Assembly: GCA_965230755.1 (NCBI GenBank)
Contig: CBDDLT010000003.1
Coordinates: forward strand, 280,281 to 344,280
DNA: 64,000 nucleotides
Direction of reading: 5' to 3'
DNA from: DATFJT01 sp965230755
GTDB lineage: Bacteria > Bacteroidota > Bacteroidia > Chitinophagales > Saprospiraceae
Shown here: positions 1 to 8,420 of the stretch, one piece after another
Layout of the letters: every line of letters begins with the position of its first letter
How positions within the stretch are numbered: position 1 is the stretch's first letter
Position numbers and translations under genes: made by a program
Notes under the pieces: generated by a model
What the model saw: only the letters and a program-made list of their open reading frames with translations
Databases searched by the model: none
What the model was told of the DNA's origin: nothing

Positions 1-879
1 CCTATCAAATACCCTCTGAGCCTCAGCAGCTAAGCGTTCTGTGGATCGATATCTATTGCTAAAATGCCCGAGCAATAAATATCCCACCGCTGCTTCTTTT
101 GCCAATTCTCCAGCTTGAAGGGCAGTAGTATGCATTGAATATAATGCCTTGTCGAGCAGCGCATGCTCAAAAGTTGCTTCGTGATACAACAAATCCACTC
201 CCTTAAAATATTCAATATGCTTAAGATCGAACAGCGTATCTGTACAATAGGCATAACTCCTGGGCCGTTTTCTCTGCTTCTCGAAGACAGATGCCTCCAT
301 TCTAATCCCATCGGCAGAAATATAATCTTCTCCTCTAGCGATGGCAGATCTTTTCTCCACCGGAACCTCATATGTCTCCAATATTTCCGGATCAAGAGAA
401 ATCGTAGTTTTTTTCTCGTAGAAGGCATAACCAAAACACGGTACCCTATGCTGAACCGGGAAGGACTCAACTCTAATATCCTCTGATTCGAAAATAGTAG
501 AAGCTTTATCTTCTTCTAATTCGACAAACTCTAAAGGAAAGACGATGGCGGCCCCCGATAATTTTTGTAGCTCTTCTATTATCCCTTTTAATCCTGGCGG
601 ACTGTAAATCACCAGTTTTTCTTCTCTGCCTCCTAAGGAGAGAGAATTGAGCAGACCGGGCAAACCAAAAAAATGATCGCCATGCAGATGTGAAATAAAT
701 ATTCGGCTAATCTTGTGTTTAGGAACTTTCATTCGACCCATCATTCTCTGGGCCCCTTCACCGCAATCTATGATAAAATGCTGATTGCAGATCTTTAAAT
801 ACTGACAACTGGGATTCCTGAAAACAGAGGGGAACGCTGAATTACATCCGAGTATAGACAGTTCAAATGTGGCGCTCAC
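1..879 (-). CDS. rnz: Ribonuclease Z (3' part outside window)
   Basis: This is a metallo-beta-lactamase-fold endonuclease that removes 3' trailers from tRNA precursors. The translation shows the zinc motif HLHGDHFFGLPGLL, then YCTDT with its metal-binding Asp, then YHEATF, then LLLGHFSNRY, all in RNase Z order. About 293 residues are inside the window and the C-terminus is cut off, so few residues are missing from a family length of about 305. No ATG lies near the N-terminus. The GTG at 877-879 gives VSATFELSILGCNSA, which matches the expected first strand. It starts 9 bases after the stop of the STAS gene, so the two are probably one operon. The start codon is the least certain part. Confidence 0.93.
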   Translation of the reverse strand, partial: MSATFELSILGCNSAFPSVFRNPSCQYLKICNQHFIIDCGEGAQRMMGRMKVPKHKISRIFISHLHGDHFFGLPGLLNSLSLGGREEKLVIYSPPGLKGIIEELQKLSGAAIVFPLEFVELEEDKASTIFESEDIRVESFPVQHRVPCFGYAFYEKKTTISLDPEILETYEVPVEKRSAIARGEDYISADGIRMEASVFEKQRKRPRSYAYCTDTLFDLKHIEYFKGVDLLYHEATFEHALLDKALYSMHTTALQAGELAKEAAVGYLLLGHFSNRYRSTERLAAEAQRVFDR

Positions 880-888
880 AAAGTGTAA

Positions 889-1275
889 TTATTGGTCCTC
901 CGAACCTCCTGCATTGATTTCGCGCTCCAAATTCTCCATCGCAACAAAATCTCTGGACTCTTGAAGAGTGGGTATAATGTTCAATACAGATTCCAATTTG
1001 GATATTGCAAAAATTTTCTTCACTGTAGGATTAAAAGGTCCGGAAATGACAAAACTACCGGCTTCTTCCCATAGCCGCTTACCTGTCAATAAGGCACTTA
1101 ATCCCGAAGAATCAATGTACTTGACCTCGCTCAGGTCAATAATAATACTTGGAACACCTTCATTTCTAAAAATGACCAATTGCGATTTTAATTTCGGTGC
1201 CAACGCCGCATTTAGATTATGATCCTGCAATTGCATTACCAGATAATCTTCGTATTTCTCAACCGAGTACTTCAT
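889..1275 (-). CDS. STAS-domain protein, anti-anti-sigma factor type
   Basis: The protein of 128 residues is a single STAS domain. The segment IIIDLSEVKYIDSSGLSALL contains the DSSG motif whose serine is phosphorylated by an anti-sigma kinase in SpoIIAA-like proteins. Reading upstream is open to 1323, but the ATG at 1275 gives a normal STAS N-terminus (MKYSVEKYEDYLVMQL), so I chose that start. It lies directly upstream of rnz on the same strand. No kinase or phosphatase partner is encoded nearby, so the signalling partner is unknown. The acidic tail (GGSEDQ) carries no motif that I recognise. Confidence 0.88.
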   Translation of the reverse strand: MKYSVEKYEDYLVMQLQDHNLNAALAPKLKSQLVIFRNEGVPSIIIDLSEVKYIDSSGLSALLTGKRLWEEAGSFVISGPFNPTVKKIFAISKLESVLNIIPTLQESRDFVAMENLEREINAGGSEDQ

Positions 1276-1516
1276 AATAATCAAAATATTCTGAGCAAAT
1301 GTAATCAAATAAAGTATTTTCAAAACAATACTTCACGGCTCAAATAAAAATCAAATGGCTAAAAGCTGCAGTCTCCATGACAAAATTTAAACTAAACATA
1401 ATGTCAGAATATCTTTTTTGCTTTTTAAACGTTTAATATTTAAAGAGTGTAAATATGTCATAAATCAATGAATTGGCATTATATTTACTTATAAACCATG
1501 AAGAAAAGCAGTTGAA

Positions 1517-4063
1517 ATGAACAGAATGTTTTCACATCAAGTGAAAGAAGTACTTTCGAAAAGTAGGGAAGTCGCGAAAAAATTAGGCCAAGATTACATA
1601 GGTACAGAGCATTTATTATTGGGTGTTCTTTTGACAGAAGATAATGTTTGCAATCAAATATTTATTTCTCTGGATATAGACATCCTGGAGTTGAAGTCGG
1701 TTGTGGAGGAATCCATCAGACTTAATTCCAGTGGAGAATCCTCAAAAATAGTTGCGGATATGCCGTTGAATCGTCAGGCAGAGAAGATATTAAAGGTATG
1801 TTTCCTCGAAGCTAAAAATCTCGATCAAGACGAGGTGAGCCCGGAACATATTATATTGAGCATCCTAAAACACAAGGACAATTTTGCTTGTTCGATCCTA
1901 GATCAATTCGATGTAGACTACGATTTATTCAAGACAGAGCTTGAGTTTACGGAGCAGGAGAATGATTTCATCCACGATGATTTTATGGCTTCGGCTTCTT
2001 CGGAATCGGAGGATCCATTCGAAGAGGAGGAGTCTTCGTCCCGATATACTTCGGGTAGAAAGATCACGGGCAAATCTAGAACCCCGGTATTGGACAATTT
2101 CGGAAGGGATGTTACCCGATTGGCTCAGGACGACAAGTTGGATCCTATCATTGGACGAACCAATGAAATAGAAAGGGTCTCTCAGATATTGAGCCGAAGA
2201 AAAAAGAACAATCCGATCTTAATAGGAGAGCCAGGTGTTGGTAAAACAGCTATTGTCGAAGGTTTGGCGCTTAGAATTCACCAGAAGAAGGTGAGTCGAA
2301 ATCTCTTCAACAAGAGAATTGTCATGTTGGATTTGGCAGCATTGGTGGCCGGAACCAAGTACAGAGGGCAGTTCGAAGAGAGAATGAAAGCCATTATGAC
2401 AGAGTTGGAGAAAAACAAGGATGTCATACTATTCATCGATGAGATCCACACAATTGTGGGTGCAGGTGGAGCTACAGGATCTTTGGATGCGTCGAATATC
2501 TTCAAACCAGCTTTGGCCAGAGGTGATCTTCAATGTATTGGTGCCAGTACCTTGGATGAGTATCGTCAGTACATCGAAAAGGATGGAGCACTTGACCGAA
2601 GGTTCCAAAAAGTAATGGTGGATCCGCCAAGTACGGAAGAGACCTTACATATATTGAATAACATCAAGAAGAAATACGAGGATTTCCACAATGTGGATTA
2701 TTCTGACGAGGCCATCGAAGCCTGTGTTTCTTTGAGTAACAGATATATTACGGACCGTTTCTTACCAGACAAAGCGATTGATGTAATGGATGAGGTAGGT
2801 GCAAGGGTACATCTAAAGAATATTGTTGTTCCTAAGAGCATCGAAGATCTTGAAAAGGAAATTGAAGAGGTCAAGAAATTAAAAAATCAAGCGGTTAAGG
2901 ATCAGCAGTACGAAAGGGCAGCTGACATGCGCGACAACGAGTCGAAGTTGATTCGAAAACTGGAAGAAGCGAAAATTGCTTGGGAACAAGAGTCGAAGAC
3001 AAGGAGATTTCCGGTTGATGAAGAGAATATTGCTGAGGTAGTATCTATGATGACAGGTGTTCCTGTTACCAAAGTTGCTCAAAAAGAAAGCAAGAAGCTC
3101 AAGAAGATGTCGGCTGATCTTCAGAAAAATATCATTGGGCAAGACGAGGCTATTGAAAAGATAACCAAGGCCATCCAGCGGAATAGAATTGGGTTAAAAG
3201 ATCCCAATAAGCCGATCGGGACCTTTATTTTCTTGGGACCTACAGGAGTCGGAAAGACTGCATTGGCGAAATCGCTGGCTATGAATATTTTCGATTCTGA
3301 AGATGCCTTGATTCGAATAGACATGAGTGAGTACATGGAGAAATTCTCCCTCAGTAGATTGATTGGAGCTCCTCCGGGATATGTCGGTTATGAAGAAGGT
3401 GGACAACTGACGGAAAAGGTCAGAAGAAAACCTTACTCTGTAATCCTACTCGATGAGATCGAAAAGGCTCACCCTGACGTATATAATATTCTACTACAGG
3501 TTTTGGATGAAGGTCAACTAACCGATGGTTTGGGACGTAAAGTAGACTTCAAGAATACTATGATCATTATGACTAGTAATATTGGAGTACGTCAAATCAA
3601 GGACTTTGGTCAAGGTGTTGGATTTAATACTTCAGCCAGGGTCGAAGCGGCGGAGGACAACTCTAAGAGAATTATTCAGGATGCTTTGAAAAAGACCTTC
3701 TCTCCGGAGTTTTTGAATAGGATTGATGATATCATCATCTTCAACAGTCTTGATAAAGATGATATCAGAAAGATCGTCAATATTGCCTTGGACGAGTTGC
3801 ATGGCAGATTGTCCAATTTGGAATTTGAACTTGAGTTGACGAAGAAGGCGAAAGATTTCTTAGCTGAAAAAGGTTATGACCCTCAATTTGGGGCGCGACC
3901 ACTTCAAAGAGCTATTCAAAAGTATGTGGAGGATCCGCTTGCGGAATATATTTTGAACAATGCTCCGAAGAAAAACAGCAGTTTAATTGCTGATGTTTCT
4001 GAAGAAGGAAAAAGCCTGGAAATCAAGATGGCAGAGCAAGAAGAGCTAACTGACCAGGACTAG
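1517..4063 (+). CDS. clpC: ATP-dependent Clp protease ATPase subunit ClpC
   Basis: This is a cytoplasmic AAA+ unfoldase of 848 residues that feeds proteins to ClpP. In order it has a double Clp-N repeat (residues 1-150), a first ATPase module with Walker A GEPGVGKT near residue 238 and Walker B VILFIDEIHT, a UVR-type coiled coil near 445-485, and a second ATPase module with GPTGVGKT near 573 and VILLDEIEKAHPDV. A VGF tripeptide in GQGVGFNTS matches the ClpP-docking loop. The UVR insert marks it as ClpC rather than ClpA or ClpB. The ATG start gives a canonical MFSHQVKEVL N-terminus. It is followed by infC on the same strand. No CtsR site or mcsA/mcsB gene is visible. Confidence 0.96.
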   Translation: MNRMFSHQVKEVLSKSREVAKKLGQDYIGTEHLLLGVLLTEDNVCNQIFISLDIDILELKSVVEESIRLNSSGESSKIVADMPLNRQAEKILKVCFLEAKNLDQDEVSPEHIILSILKHKDNFACSILDQFDVDYDLFKTELEFTEQENDFIHDDFMASASSESEDPFEEEESSSRYTSGRKITGKSRTPVLDNFGRDVTRLAQDDKLDPIIGRTNEIERVSQILSRRKKNNPILIGEPGVGKTAIVEGLALRIHQKKVSRNLFNKRIVMLDLAALVAGTKYRGQFEERMKAIMTELEKNKDVILFIDEIHTIVGAGGATGSLDASNIFKPALARGDLQCIGASTLDEYRQYIEKDGALDRRFQKVMVDPPSTEETLHILNNIKKKYEDFHNVDYSDEAIEACVSLSNRYITDRFLPDKAIDVMDEVGARVHLKNIVVPKSIEDLEKEIEEVKKLKNQAVKDQQYERAADMRDNESKLIRKLEEAKIAWEQESKTRRFPVDEENIAEVVSMMTGVPVTKVAQKESKKLKKMSADLQKNIIGQDEAIEKITKAIQRNRIGLKDPNKPIGTFIFLGPTGVGKTALAKSLAMNIFDSEDALIRIDMSEYMEKFSLSRLIGAPPGYVGYEEGGQLTEKVRRKPYSVILLDEIEKAHPDVYNILLQVLDEGQLTDGLGRKVDFKNTMIIMTSNIGVRQIKDFGQGVGFNTSARVEAAEDNSKRIIQDALKKTFSPEFLNRIDDIIIFNSLDKDDIRKIVNIALDELHGRLSNLEFELELTKKAKDFLAEKGYDPQFGARPLQRAIQKYVEDPLAEYILNNAPKKNSSLIADVSEEGKSLEIKMAEQEELTDQD

Positions 4064-4100
4064 AAAAGAATATTTAAAGTATATTTGAGTTTTATGATGT

Positions 4101-4132
4101 CGAATTACGGAAACTTTTTGTACCGTAATTCG
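4101..4132. promoter_or_regulatory. Inverted repeat in the clpC-infC gap
   Basis: Perfect 10-base arms (CGAATTACGG at 4101-4110 and its complement at 4123-4132) enclose a 12-base loop. No T-run follows, so it is not a classic intrinsic terminator. A TATATTTG box (4080-4087) lies just upstream but has no TTG at the right distance. The hairpin would be in the infC leader, 40 bases before its TTG start, and could act in attenuation or be an RNA-processing site. That role is inference. Confidence 0.5.
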
Positions 4133-4171
4133 CATTATATGATATAGATTTTAAATAAACATAAATAATAA

Positions 4172-4756
4172 TTGAGAAGAAGAAGAAAAAGTTTTTCAAG
4201 ACCCAGCGTTGAACCCGAGTTCAAAATCAATAAGTTTATACGAGCACCAAAAATCCGGTTGGTAGGAGACAATTTCGAGGAATTAAGTAAAGTCATAGGG
4301 ACTAATGTCGAACAGGGGGTCTACCCTACTAAAGCGGCCCTGGACTGGGCTAGAGAAATGGAGTTGGACCTAGTAGAAATTTCTCCGAATGCCAATCCTC
4401 CTGTTTGCAAAATTATTGACTACCAGAAATTCCTCTATCAGAAGAAGAAAAGAGCCAAAGAGCTTAAGTCTAAAACAAGTAAAACGGTCATCAAGGAAAT
4501 CCGATTTGGACCTAATACCGATGATCATGACTTTGAGTTTAAGTTGAATCATGCCAAGAGTTTTCTTCAAGATGGTGCCAAGGTGAAAGCCTATGTTCAC
4601 TTTAGAGGTAGGACTATTGTCTTCAAGGATAGAGGAGAGCTCCTTCTCTTGCGCTTTTTGAAAGAACTAGAGGAATATGGAGCCGCTGAAGCCCTTCCGA
4701 AAATGGAGGGTAAGCGGATGATTGTCATGGTTGGTCCACTTAAGAATAAAAAATAA
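4172..4756 (+). CDS. infC: Translation initiation factor IF-3
   Basis: IF-3 binds the 30S subunit, blocks premature 50S joining and checks start-codon pairing. The 194-residue protein has the N-domain with IRLVGDNFEEL, a basic linker (YQKKKRAKELKSK) and the C-domain with KEIRFGPNTDDHDFEFKLNHAK. The only suitable start is the TTG at 4172, followed by a run of Arg codons. A rare start codon is a hallmark of infC, where IF-3 itself discriminates against it and so represses its own synthesis (known in E. coli with AUU). The same logic here is inference. rpmI and rplT follow in the usual order. Confidence 0.97.
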   Translation: MRRRRKSFSRPSVEPEFKINKFIRAPKIRLVGDNFEELSKVIGTNVEQGVYPTKAALDWAREMELDLVEISPNANPPVCKIIDYQKFLYQKKKRAKELKSKTSKTVIKEIRFGPNTDDHDFEFKLNHAKSFLQDGAKVKAYVHFRGRTIVFKDRGELLLLRFLKELEEYGAAEALPKMEGKRMIVMVGPLKNKK

Positions 4757-4788
4757 TTCCCTTAATCACGATATTAATGCTTGGTGAC

Positions 4789-4819
4789 TTGTATTATAGC
4801 GGTCATTAACTTATCTTTG
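4789..4819 (+). promoter_or_regulatory. Bacteroidota promoter for rpmI-rplT
   Basis: TTG at 4789-4791 and TATCTTTG at 4812-4819 are separated by 20 bases. This is the Bacteroidota housekeeping form TTG-N19..21-TAnnTTTG. It sits between the infC stop and the rpmI start, so the two ribosomal protein genes can be transcribed apart from infC. Confidence 0.7.
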
Positions 4820-4846
4820 CACTCCAAATTATTTAAATAGGAATTT

Positions 4847-5041
4847 ATGCCTAAGATGAAGACGCACTCCGGTGCAAAAAAGCGGTTTAAGCAGACAGGG
4901 TCTGGAAAATTCAAAAGATTCCACGCTAACAAATCTCACATCTTGACTAAGATGAGTAAGAAGAGAAAGCGTCATCTTGCGGGATCCACTCTTGTGCATA
5001 AATCAGAAGAGAAGAGAGTTAAAGACATGTTGTGTCTATAA
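4847..5041 (+). CDS. rpmI: 50S ribosomal protein L35 (bL35)
   Basis: The 64-residue basic protein begins MPKMKTHSGAKKRFKQTGSG and has HLAGSTLVH near its C-terminus, as expected for bL35. Its length is normal for the family. It is a large-subunit protein and lies 70 bases before rplT. It has its own upstream promoter in addition to possible read-through from infC. The 70-base gap to rplT holds an imperfect repeat (the ATTAGGATC and CCTAATGGAT segments) that could form a hairpin. Whether L20 binds there, as it does in other bacteria, cannot be told from the sequence. Confidence 0.98.
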   Translation: MPKMKTHSGAKKRFKQTGSGKFKRFHANKSHILTKMSKKRKRHLAGSTLVHKSEEKRVKDMLCL

Positions 5042-5111
5042 AATAGATTTTTAACCTTCATTAGGATCAAAGAGTTTGAGAGAACCCCTAATGGATTAAA
5101 ATTATATTGAA

Positions 5112-5456
5112 ATGCCTAGGTCAGTAAATGCAGTAGCGCGAAGAAAAAGAAGAAAGAAAATCCTTAAAGCTTCAAGAGGATATTTTGGCGCAAGATCTAA
5201 TGTTTATACGGTAGCAAAGAACGCGGTAGAACGCGCTTGGCAATATGCCTACAGAGACCGTAGAGTTAAGAAAAGAATGTTCAGAAGATTGTGGATTACC
5301 AGAATCAATGCAGCAGCAAGAGCAGAAGGAATGAAATACTCTACTTTGATGCACGGATTGAAATCTGAAGGAATCGAATTGAACAGAAAAGTACTAGCGG
5401 ATATGGCGATGAACCATCCTGAGGTTTTCAAAGCCATCGTTAACAAAGTAAAGTAA
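5112..5456 (+). CDS. rplT: 50S ribosomal protein L20 (bL20)
   Basis: The 114-residue protein has the long basic N-terminal helix (MPRSVNAVARRKRRKKILK), the segment ARSNVYTVAKNAVERAWQYAYRDRR, and the globular C-domain with LWITRINAAARAEG. L20 is an early 23S rRNA-binding assembly protein, and in several bacteria it represses its own operon. The gene is the last of the infC-rpmI-rplT group and is followed by a strong terminator. Length and start are standard. Confidence 0.98.
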   Translation: MPRSVNAVARRKRRKKILKASRGYFGARSNVYTVAKNAVERAWQYAYRDRRVKKRMFRRLWITRINAAARAEGMKYSTLMHGLKSEGIELNRKVLADMAMNHPEVFKAIVNKVK

Positions 5457-5485
5457 TCAAAATACTTTCTAGACTAATTTGAATC

Positions 5486-5523
5486 ATACATCTCTATTAA
5501 TATTAAATAGAGATGTATTTTTT
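5486..5523 (+). terminator. Intrinsic terminator after rplT
   Basis: A perfect 13-base stem (5486-5498 with 5506-5518) closes a 7-base loop and is followed by five T. It lies 30 bases after the rplT stop and ends the clpC/infC/rplT transcription unit. Confidence 0.85.
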
Positions 5524-5802
5524 ATACCCCATTACCAAAAAAACGTGGTAGTTCTAACCATGCCCAATCCTTAAATCATATTTTTTTCACTTTTCCTGGG
5601 ACGCCCACGATATTATTACAGTCATGTAAAGATGGGGATGAGAATGATAGCCTATAGGACTAGCTAATTAATTACTTAAAGAAAATCCGTCTAAAAGGAA
5701 TTCTAGTTGAGTTTACCGGGGAATTAATGGCCCTTTTCTCCCATTTTTTAATGAGAATGAAATAAATGAAGACTTCAAGCGAAGTATAGAAAGAGAAATA
5801 CT
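5524..5802. other. Gene-free stretch after the rplT terminator
   Basis: No ORF, tRNA or recognisable RNA was found here. A short inverted pair (GTGGTAG and CTAACCAT, around 5545-5562) is weak. There is no promoter matching the TTG-N20-TAnnTTTG form, so the control of the next gene is not evident. Confidence 0.4.
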
Positions 5803-6489
5803 ATGAATAATACATTGATTATAATGAACAGATATTTGGATGTTTTAAGTCCTAAGCGTTTAAAGCTTTCTAATGCTTTTAATACCGTGCAAAAAGCATT
5901 TATGATTTCCTTGTTTCTTGCCGTGGGTTTTACCGGCCATGCTCAAGAAAACTATTTCATTGACAAGAACGGTGAGAAAATATCTTTATATCCAAACCCT
6001 GACGGAAAGCGCAGTTTTTACAAAGAATACATTCTTACCGGAGATATATCCTTTACTGCTCAATACCTATTCTATTACGACAAAAAAGGTAAGCGCCAGA
6101 AAATTGGTCAAGCTAAAGTTCAAGAATTGCATCACGATAGTACTTATTATAAACTACTTCCCATCGGTAGTGCGGGTATGAAAAGGTTGCATCAAGTTTA
6201 TGCTAGCAACGAAAAATACTTCATAACCAACTATTTTTCTAGAGCTAACTTCTTATACATTTTTGATAAAAATGGAAAAATGGTGGAAACGAAGGAAAAA
6301 CACTCGTGGAAACGAAAACAAGATTATGCGACTCTGAAGAAAATTGAAAAGTATTTCTCTGATTGTCCGGAACTAATTGAATTGATCAGGGAGAACATTA
6401 TAAACTCAGATTACCAAGCTATTGAAGGTGATGTGGTTTATATCAAAAACAACATGTTCAATAATTTGAACAACTATGTTTGCCAATAA
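5803..6489 (+). CDS. Secreted protein of unknown function
   Basis: The protein of 228 residues carries an unusually long N-region and then a hydrophobic segment ending GHAQ, which looks like a Sec signal peptide cut before ENYF. The mature part is rich in Tyr and Lys. The C-terminal part has YFSDCPELIELI and ends near NNYVCQ. The same arrangement (Y..DCP.L...I, then YQ.I, then a terminal Cys) recurs in the next gene, so the two are probably distant paralogues. A second ATG at 5824 is also possible as start. I cannot assign a function. It is likely periplasmic or surface exposed. Confidence 0.75.
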   Translation: MNNTLIIMNRYLDVLSPKRLKLSNAFNTVQKAFMISLFLAVGFTGHAQENYFIDKNGEKISLYPNPDGKRSFYKEYILTGDISFTAQYLFYYDKKGKRQKIGQAKVQELHHDSTYYKLLPIGSAGMKRLHQVYASNEKYFITNYFSRANFLYIFDKNGKMVETKEKHSWKRKQDYATLKKIEKYFSDCPELIELIRENIINSDYQAIEGDVVYIKNNMFNNLNNYVCQ

Positions 6490-6664
6490 CAACTAAATTT
6501 TTCATCTCAAATATTTTCTACCACTTACAGGCCAGATAGATCTTTAGCGCAGTCAAGAACAGCAATTGCTACGTCCGAGGAAGAGCTAATAGCAAATAAA
6601 ATATAGCAATGTCAAATCTGAACAGTAAACCATATTACTTATGACAGGATACCAAATCTTAACA

Positions 6665-7213
6665 ATGACAGGAATAAGCCTAATCAACAAGAATACCTTA
6701 GTATGCTTAGCTGTTTGTTTCTTTTCCTTTTTTACTGTTATTGGCCAAGATCAATTGATCCTAGAAAATGGACAGATCTTAAAAGGCTCAGTTTTGTATA
6801 TCAATAAAACCAAAGTCAAATTTGAAGATGCTTATTCTGGTGATAGGAAATGGTATAAAAATGTTGATAAGCTAATTGACAATGAAGATGGTGTTGAAAT
6901 AGAATATAAAATAAGAAACATAAAAGGTTTGGAGTCCTTTCTCTCTGGCGCATTAGTTTCAGGTAAAGCAAGTCTTTACTTAATTCATAAGCCAGTGCCA
7001 GGTATGGAAGGTATTAGCACATTGACATATTTGTATAAAGAAGGTGAAGCAGAGGCGAAACAATTACATATGCATAGTGTGACCACCAATTTCTATAAAA
7101 GAATGTCCAAATATGTTGAGGATTGCCCCGATTTGGCTTCGAAAATCAAAAAGAAAGAATATCACTATCAAGATATCATTGAAATATTAGAAACCTATAA
7201 TTCTGGTTGCTGA
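6665..7213 (+). CDS. Secreted protein, paralogue of the preceding gene
   Basis: The protein has a signal peptide (CLAVCFFSFFTVIGQ) and a mature part that begins DQLILENGQILKGSVLYINK, a beta-strand-rich pattern common in Bacteroidota secreted proteins. Its C-terminus has YVEDCPDLASKI, YQDIIEI and a final YNSGC, matching the neighbour at 5803-6489. I chose the ATG at 6665 because it gives a compact signal peptide. An in-frame ATG at 6641 would add eight residues. The two Cys near the C-terminus may form a disulphide. The function is unknown. Confidence 0.72.
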   Translation: MTGISLINKNTLVCLAVCFFSFFTVIGQDQLILENGQILKGSVLYINKTKVKFEDAYSGDRKWYKNVDKLIDNEDGVEIEYKIRNIKGLESFLSGALVSGKASLYLIHKPVPGMEGISTLTYLYKEGEAEAKQLHMHSVTTNFYKRMSKYVEDCPDLASKIKKKEYHYQDIIEILETYNSGC

Positions 7214-7334
7214 CTTTAATGGGTCTAAAGTAGCATGTTGCCAAAATGCTTAGAATAATAAATAAACCAAAATTTTTAACCAATCCTGAGATGTTTACAA
7301 TGGCTGTATTTATCCATGGAGAATTATTAGTACT

Positions 7335-7838
7335 ATGAAAAAAATGTTGATTTTAATTATTGGACTTTCTGGAGTTTTTAGTTTTACTAATGCACAGAAT
7401 TCAACCTCCTTAACCCTTAATGAGAAAAAAGAATTGATTCTTAACAATGTCCAAATTGGTATGAATACAAGCTTGGAAGAGATTAAATCACTTCTTGGCG
7501 AACCTGTATTACACAAGGAGTACGTAACCGGAAAAGTGGATTACCACTATTCGGAGTTGGGAATATCCGTTCAATTTATGAAGGATGAGCTGATGTTTAT
7601 CGGAGTAAACTATAATTGGGATGGAGATGAAACGTTTCCGGAAACCACGTACGAAGGAGAATTGATGTTGGGTGAAACCTCATTCGACAAAAATTCTACT
7701 AAAGCCACCATTGATGGACTTGAACTTAATGTAGACTGCATTTTGCCTGGACTGTGTATGGGAAAAGAAGGTGAAATGGGGATTATTATAGGCTATAAAG
7801 ACGAACTCGTTACACAAGTAGGTTTTGCATTTAAGTAG
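7335..7838 (+). CDS. Secreted protein with BamE/SmpA-like start pattern
   Basis: The protein is 167 residues long. A signal peptide (MKKMLILIIGLSGVFSFTNAQ) precedes the mature domain. The stretch VQIGMNTSLEEIKSLLGEPV followed by YHYSELGISVQF resembles the helix-then-strand start of BamE/SmpA-like domains, where I.IGMs...v...lGkP is typical. The second half (TFPETTYEGELMLGETS, DCILPGLCMGKEGEMGIII) has two Cys seven residues apart that could pair. This is a fold guess only. The gene stands between two unrelated secreted proteins and no function can be given. Confidence 0.7.
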   Translation: MKKMLILIIGLSGVFSFTNAQNSTSLTLNEKKELILNNVQIGMNTSLEEIKSLLGEPVLHKEYVTGKVDYHYSELGISVQFMKDELMFIGVNYNWDGDETFPETTYEGELMLGETSFDKNSTKATIDGLELNVDCILPGLCMGKEGEMGIIIGYKDELVTQVGFAFK

Positions 7839-7928
7839 GACCAATTATTCCAATATGGCGATGGTTGATTATCTATGCAGATTCGATTTCAATCAAATAA
7901 TCTCCAAGATGAACAAAAAAAGAACATT

Positions 7929-8414
7929 ATGAACAGCAATGCGCTAAGGTCTATACTCATATCAGTTGCATGTATTTTGTCATTAAGCGCTGTTAAAGCG
8001 CAGCAATCGTACAATGCTTCAAGTGGTAAGGCCTCAGGCATTAATGGTACTGCCGCCTTCAGCGTTGGTGAAGTTTTTTATACCACCATAATTAGTAATG
8101 ACGGAATAGTGGCCCAGGGCATGCAACATGCTTATGAAATTTTAATACTTGGAAATGAAGAAACAGGGTTGAATATTTCCCTCTCTATTTATCCTAATCC
8201 TACGACAGATAATATAACTCTACAACTCCACGAAGATATTCTCGAGCCTATGTGGTATTTTCTGATGGATTTTCAAGGTAAAATTTTGCTAAAGGGTAAA
8301 GTATTTGAGCAAACTCAAATCGAAATGCAACATTTACCAGCAGCTACTTACTTTGTAAATGTGGTAAACCAAGAAAATAAGAGATTTAAGTCCTTTAGAA
8401 TTGTTAAAAACTAG
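7929..8414 (+). CDS. Small T9SS cargo protein (type A sorting domain)
   Basis: A signal peptide (ILISVACILSLSAVKAQ) is followed by a short domain (QSYNASSGKASGINGTAAFSVGEV) often seen in small Bacteroidota surface proteins. It then has a T9SS type A C-terminal sorting domain of about 75 residues: LSIYPNPTTDNITLQL, then FLMDFQGKILLKGKV, ending KSFRIVKN. The sorting domain targets the protein across the outer membrane by the type IX system. Translation is open further upstream, but the ATG at 7929 gives a normal signal peptide. The next gene begins 6 bases after its stop, so the two are in an operon. Confidence 0.85.
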   Translation: MNSNALRSILISVACILSLSAVKAQQSYNASSGKASGINGTAAFSVGEVFYTTIISNDGIVAQGMQHAYEILILGNEETGLNISLSIYPNPTTDNITLQLHEDILEPMWYFLMDFQGKILLKGKVFEQTQIEMQHLPAATYFVNVVNQENKRFKSFRIVKN

Positions 8415-8420
8415 AAGATA

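Noticed and set aside
163..486. Plus-strand ORF of 107 codons opposite rnz
   Set aside because: It is antisense to clear RNase Z coding sequence and its product has no protein-like features.
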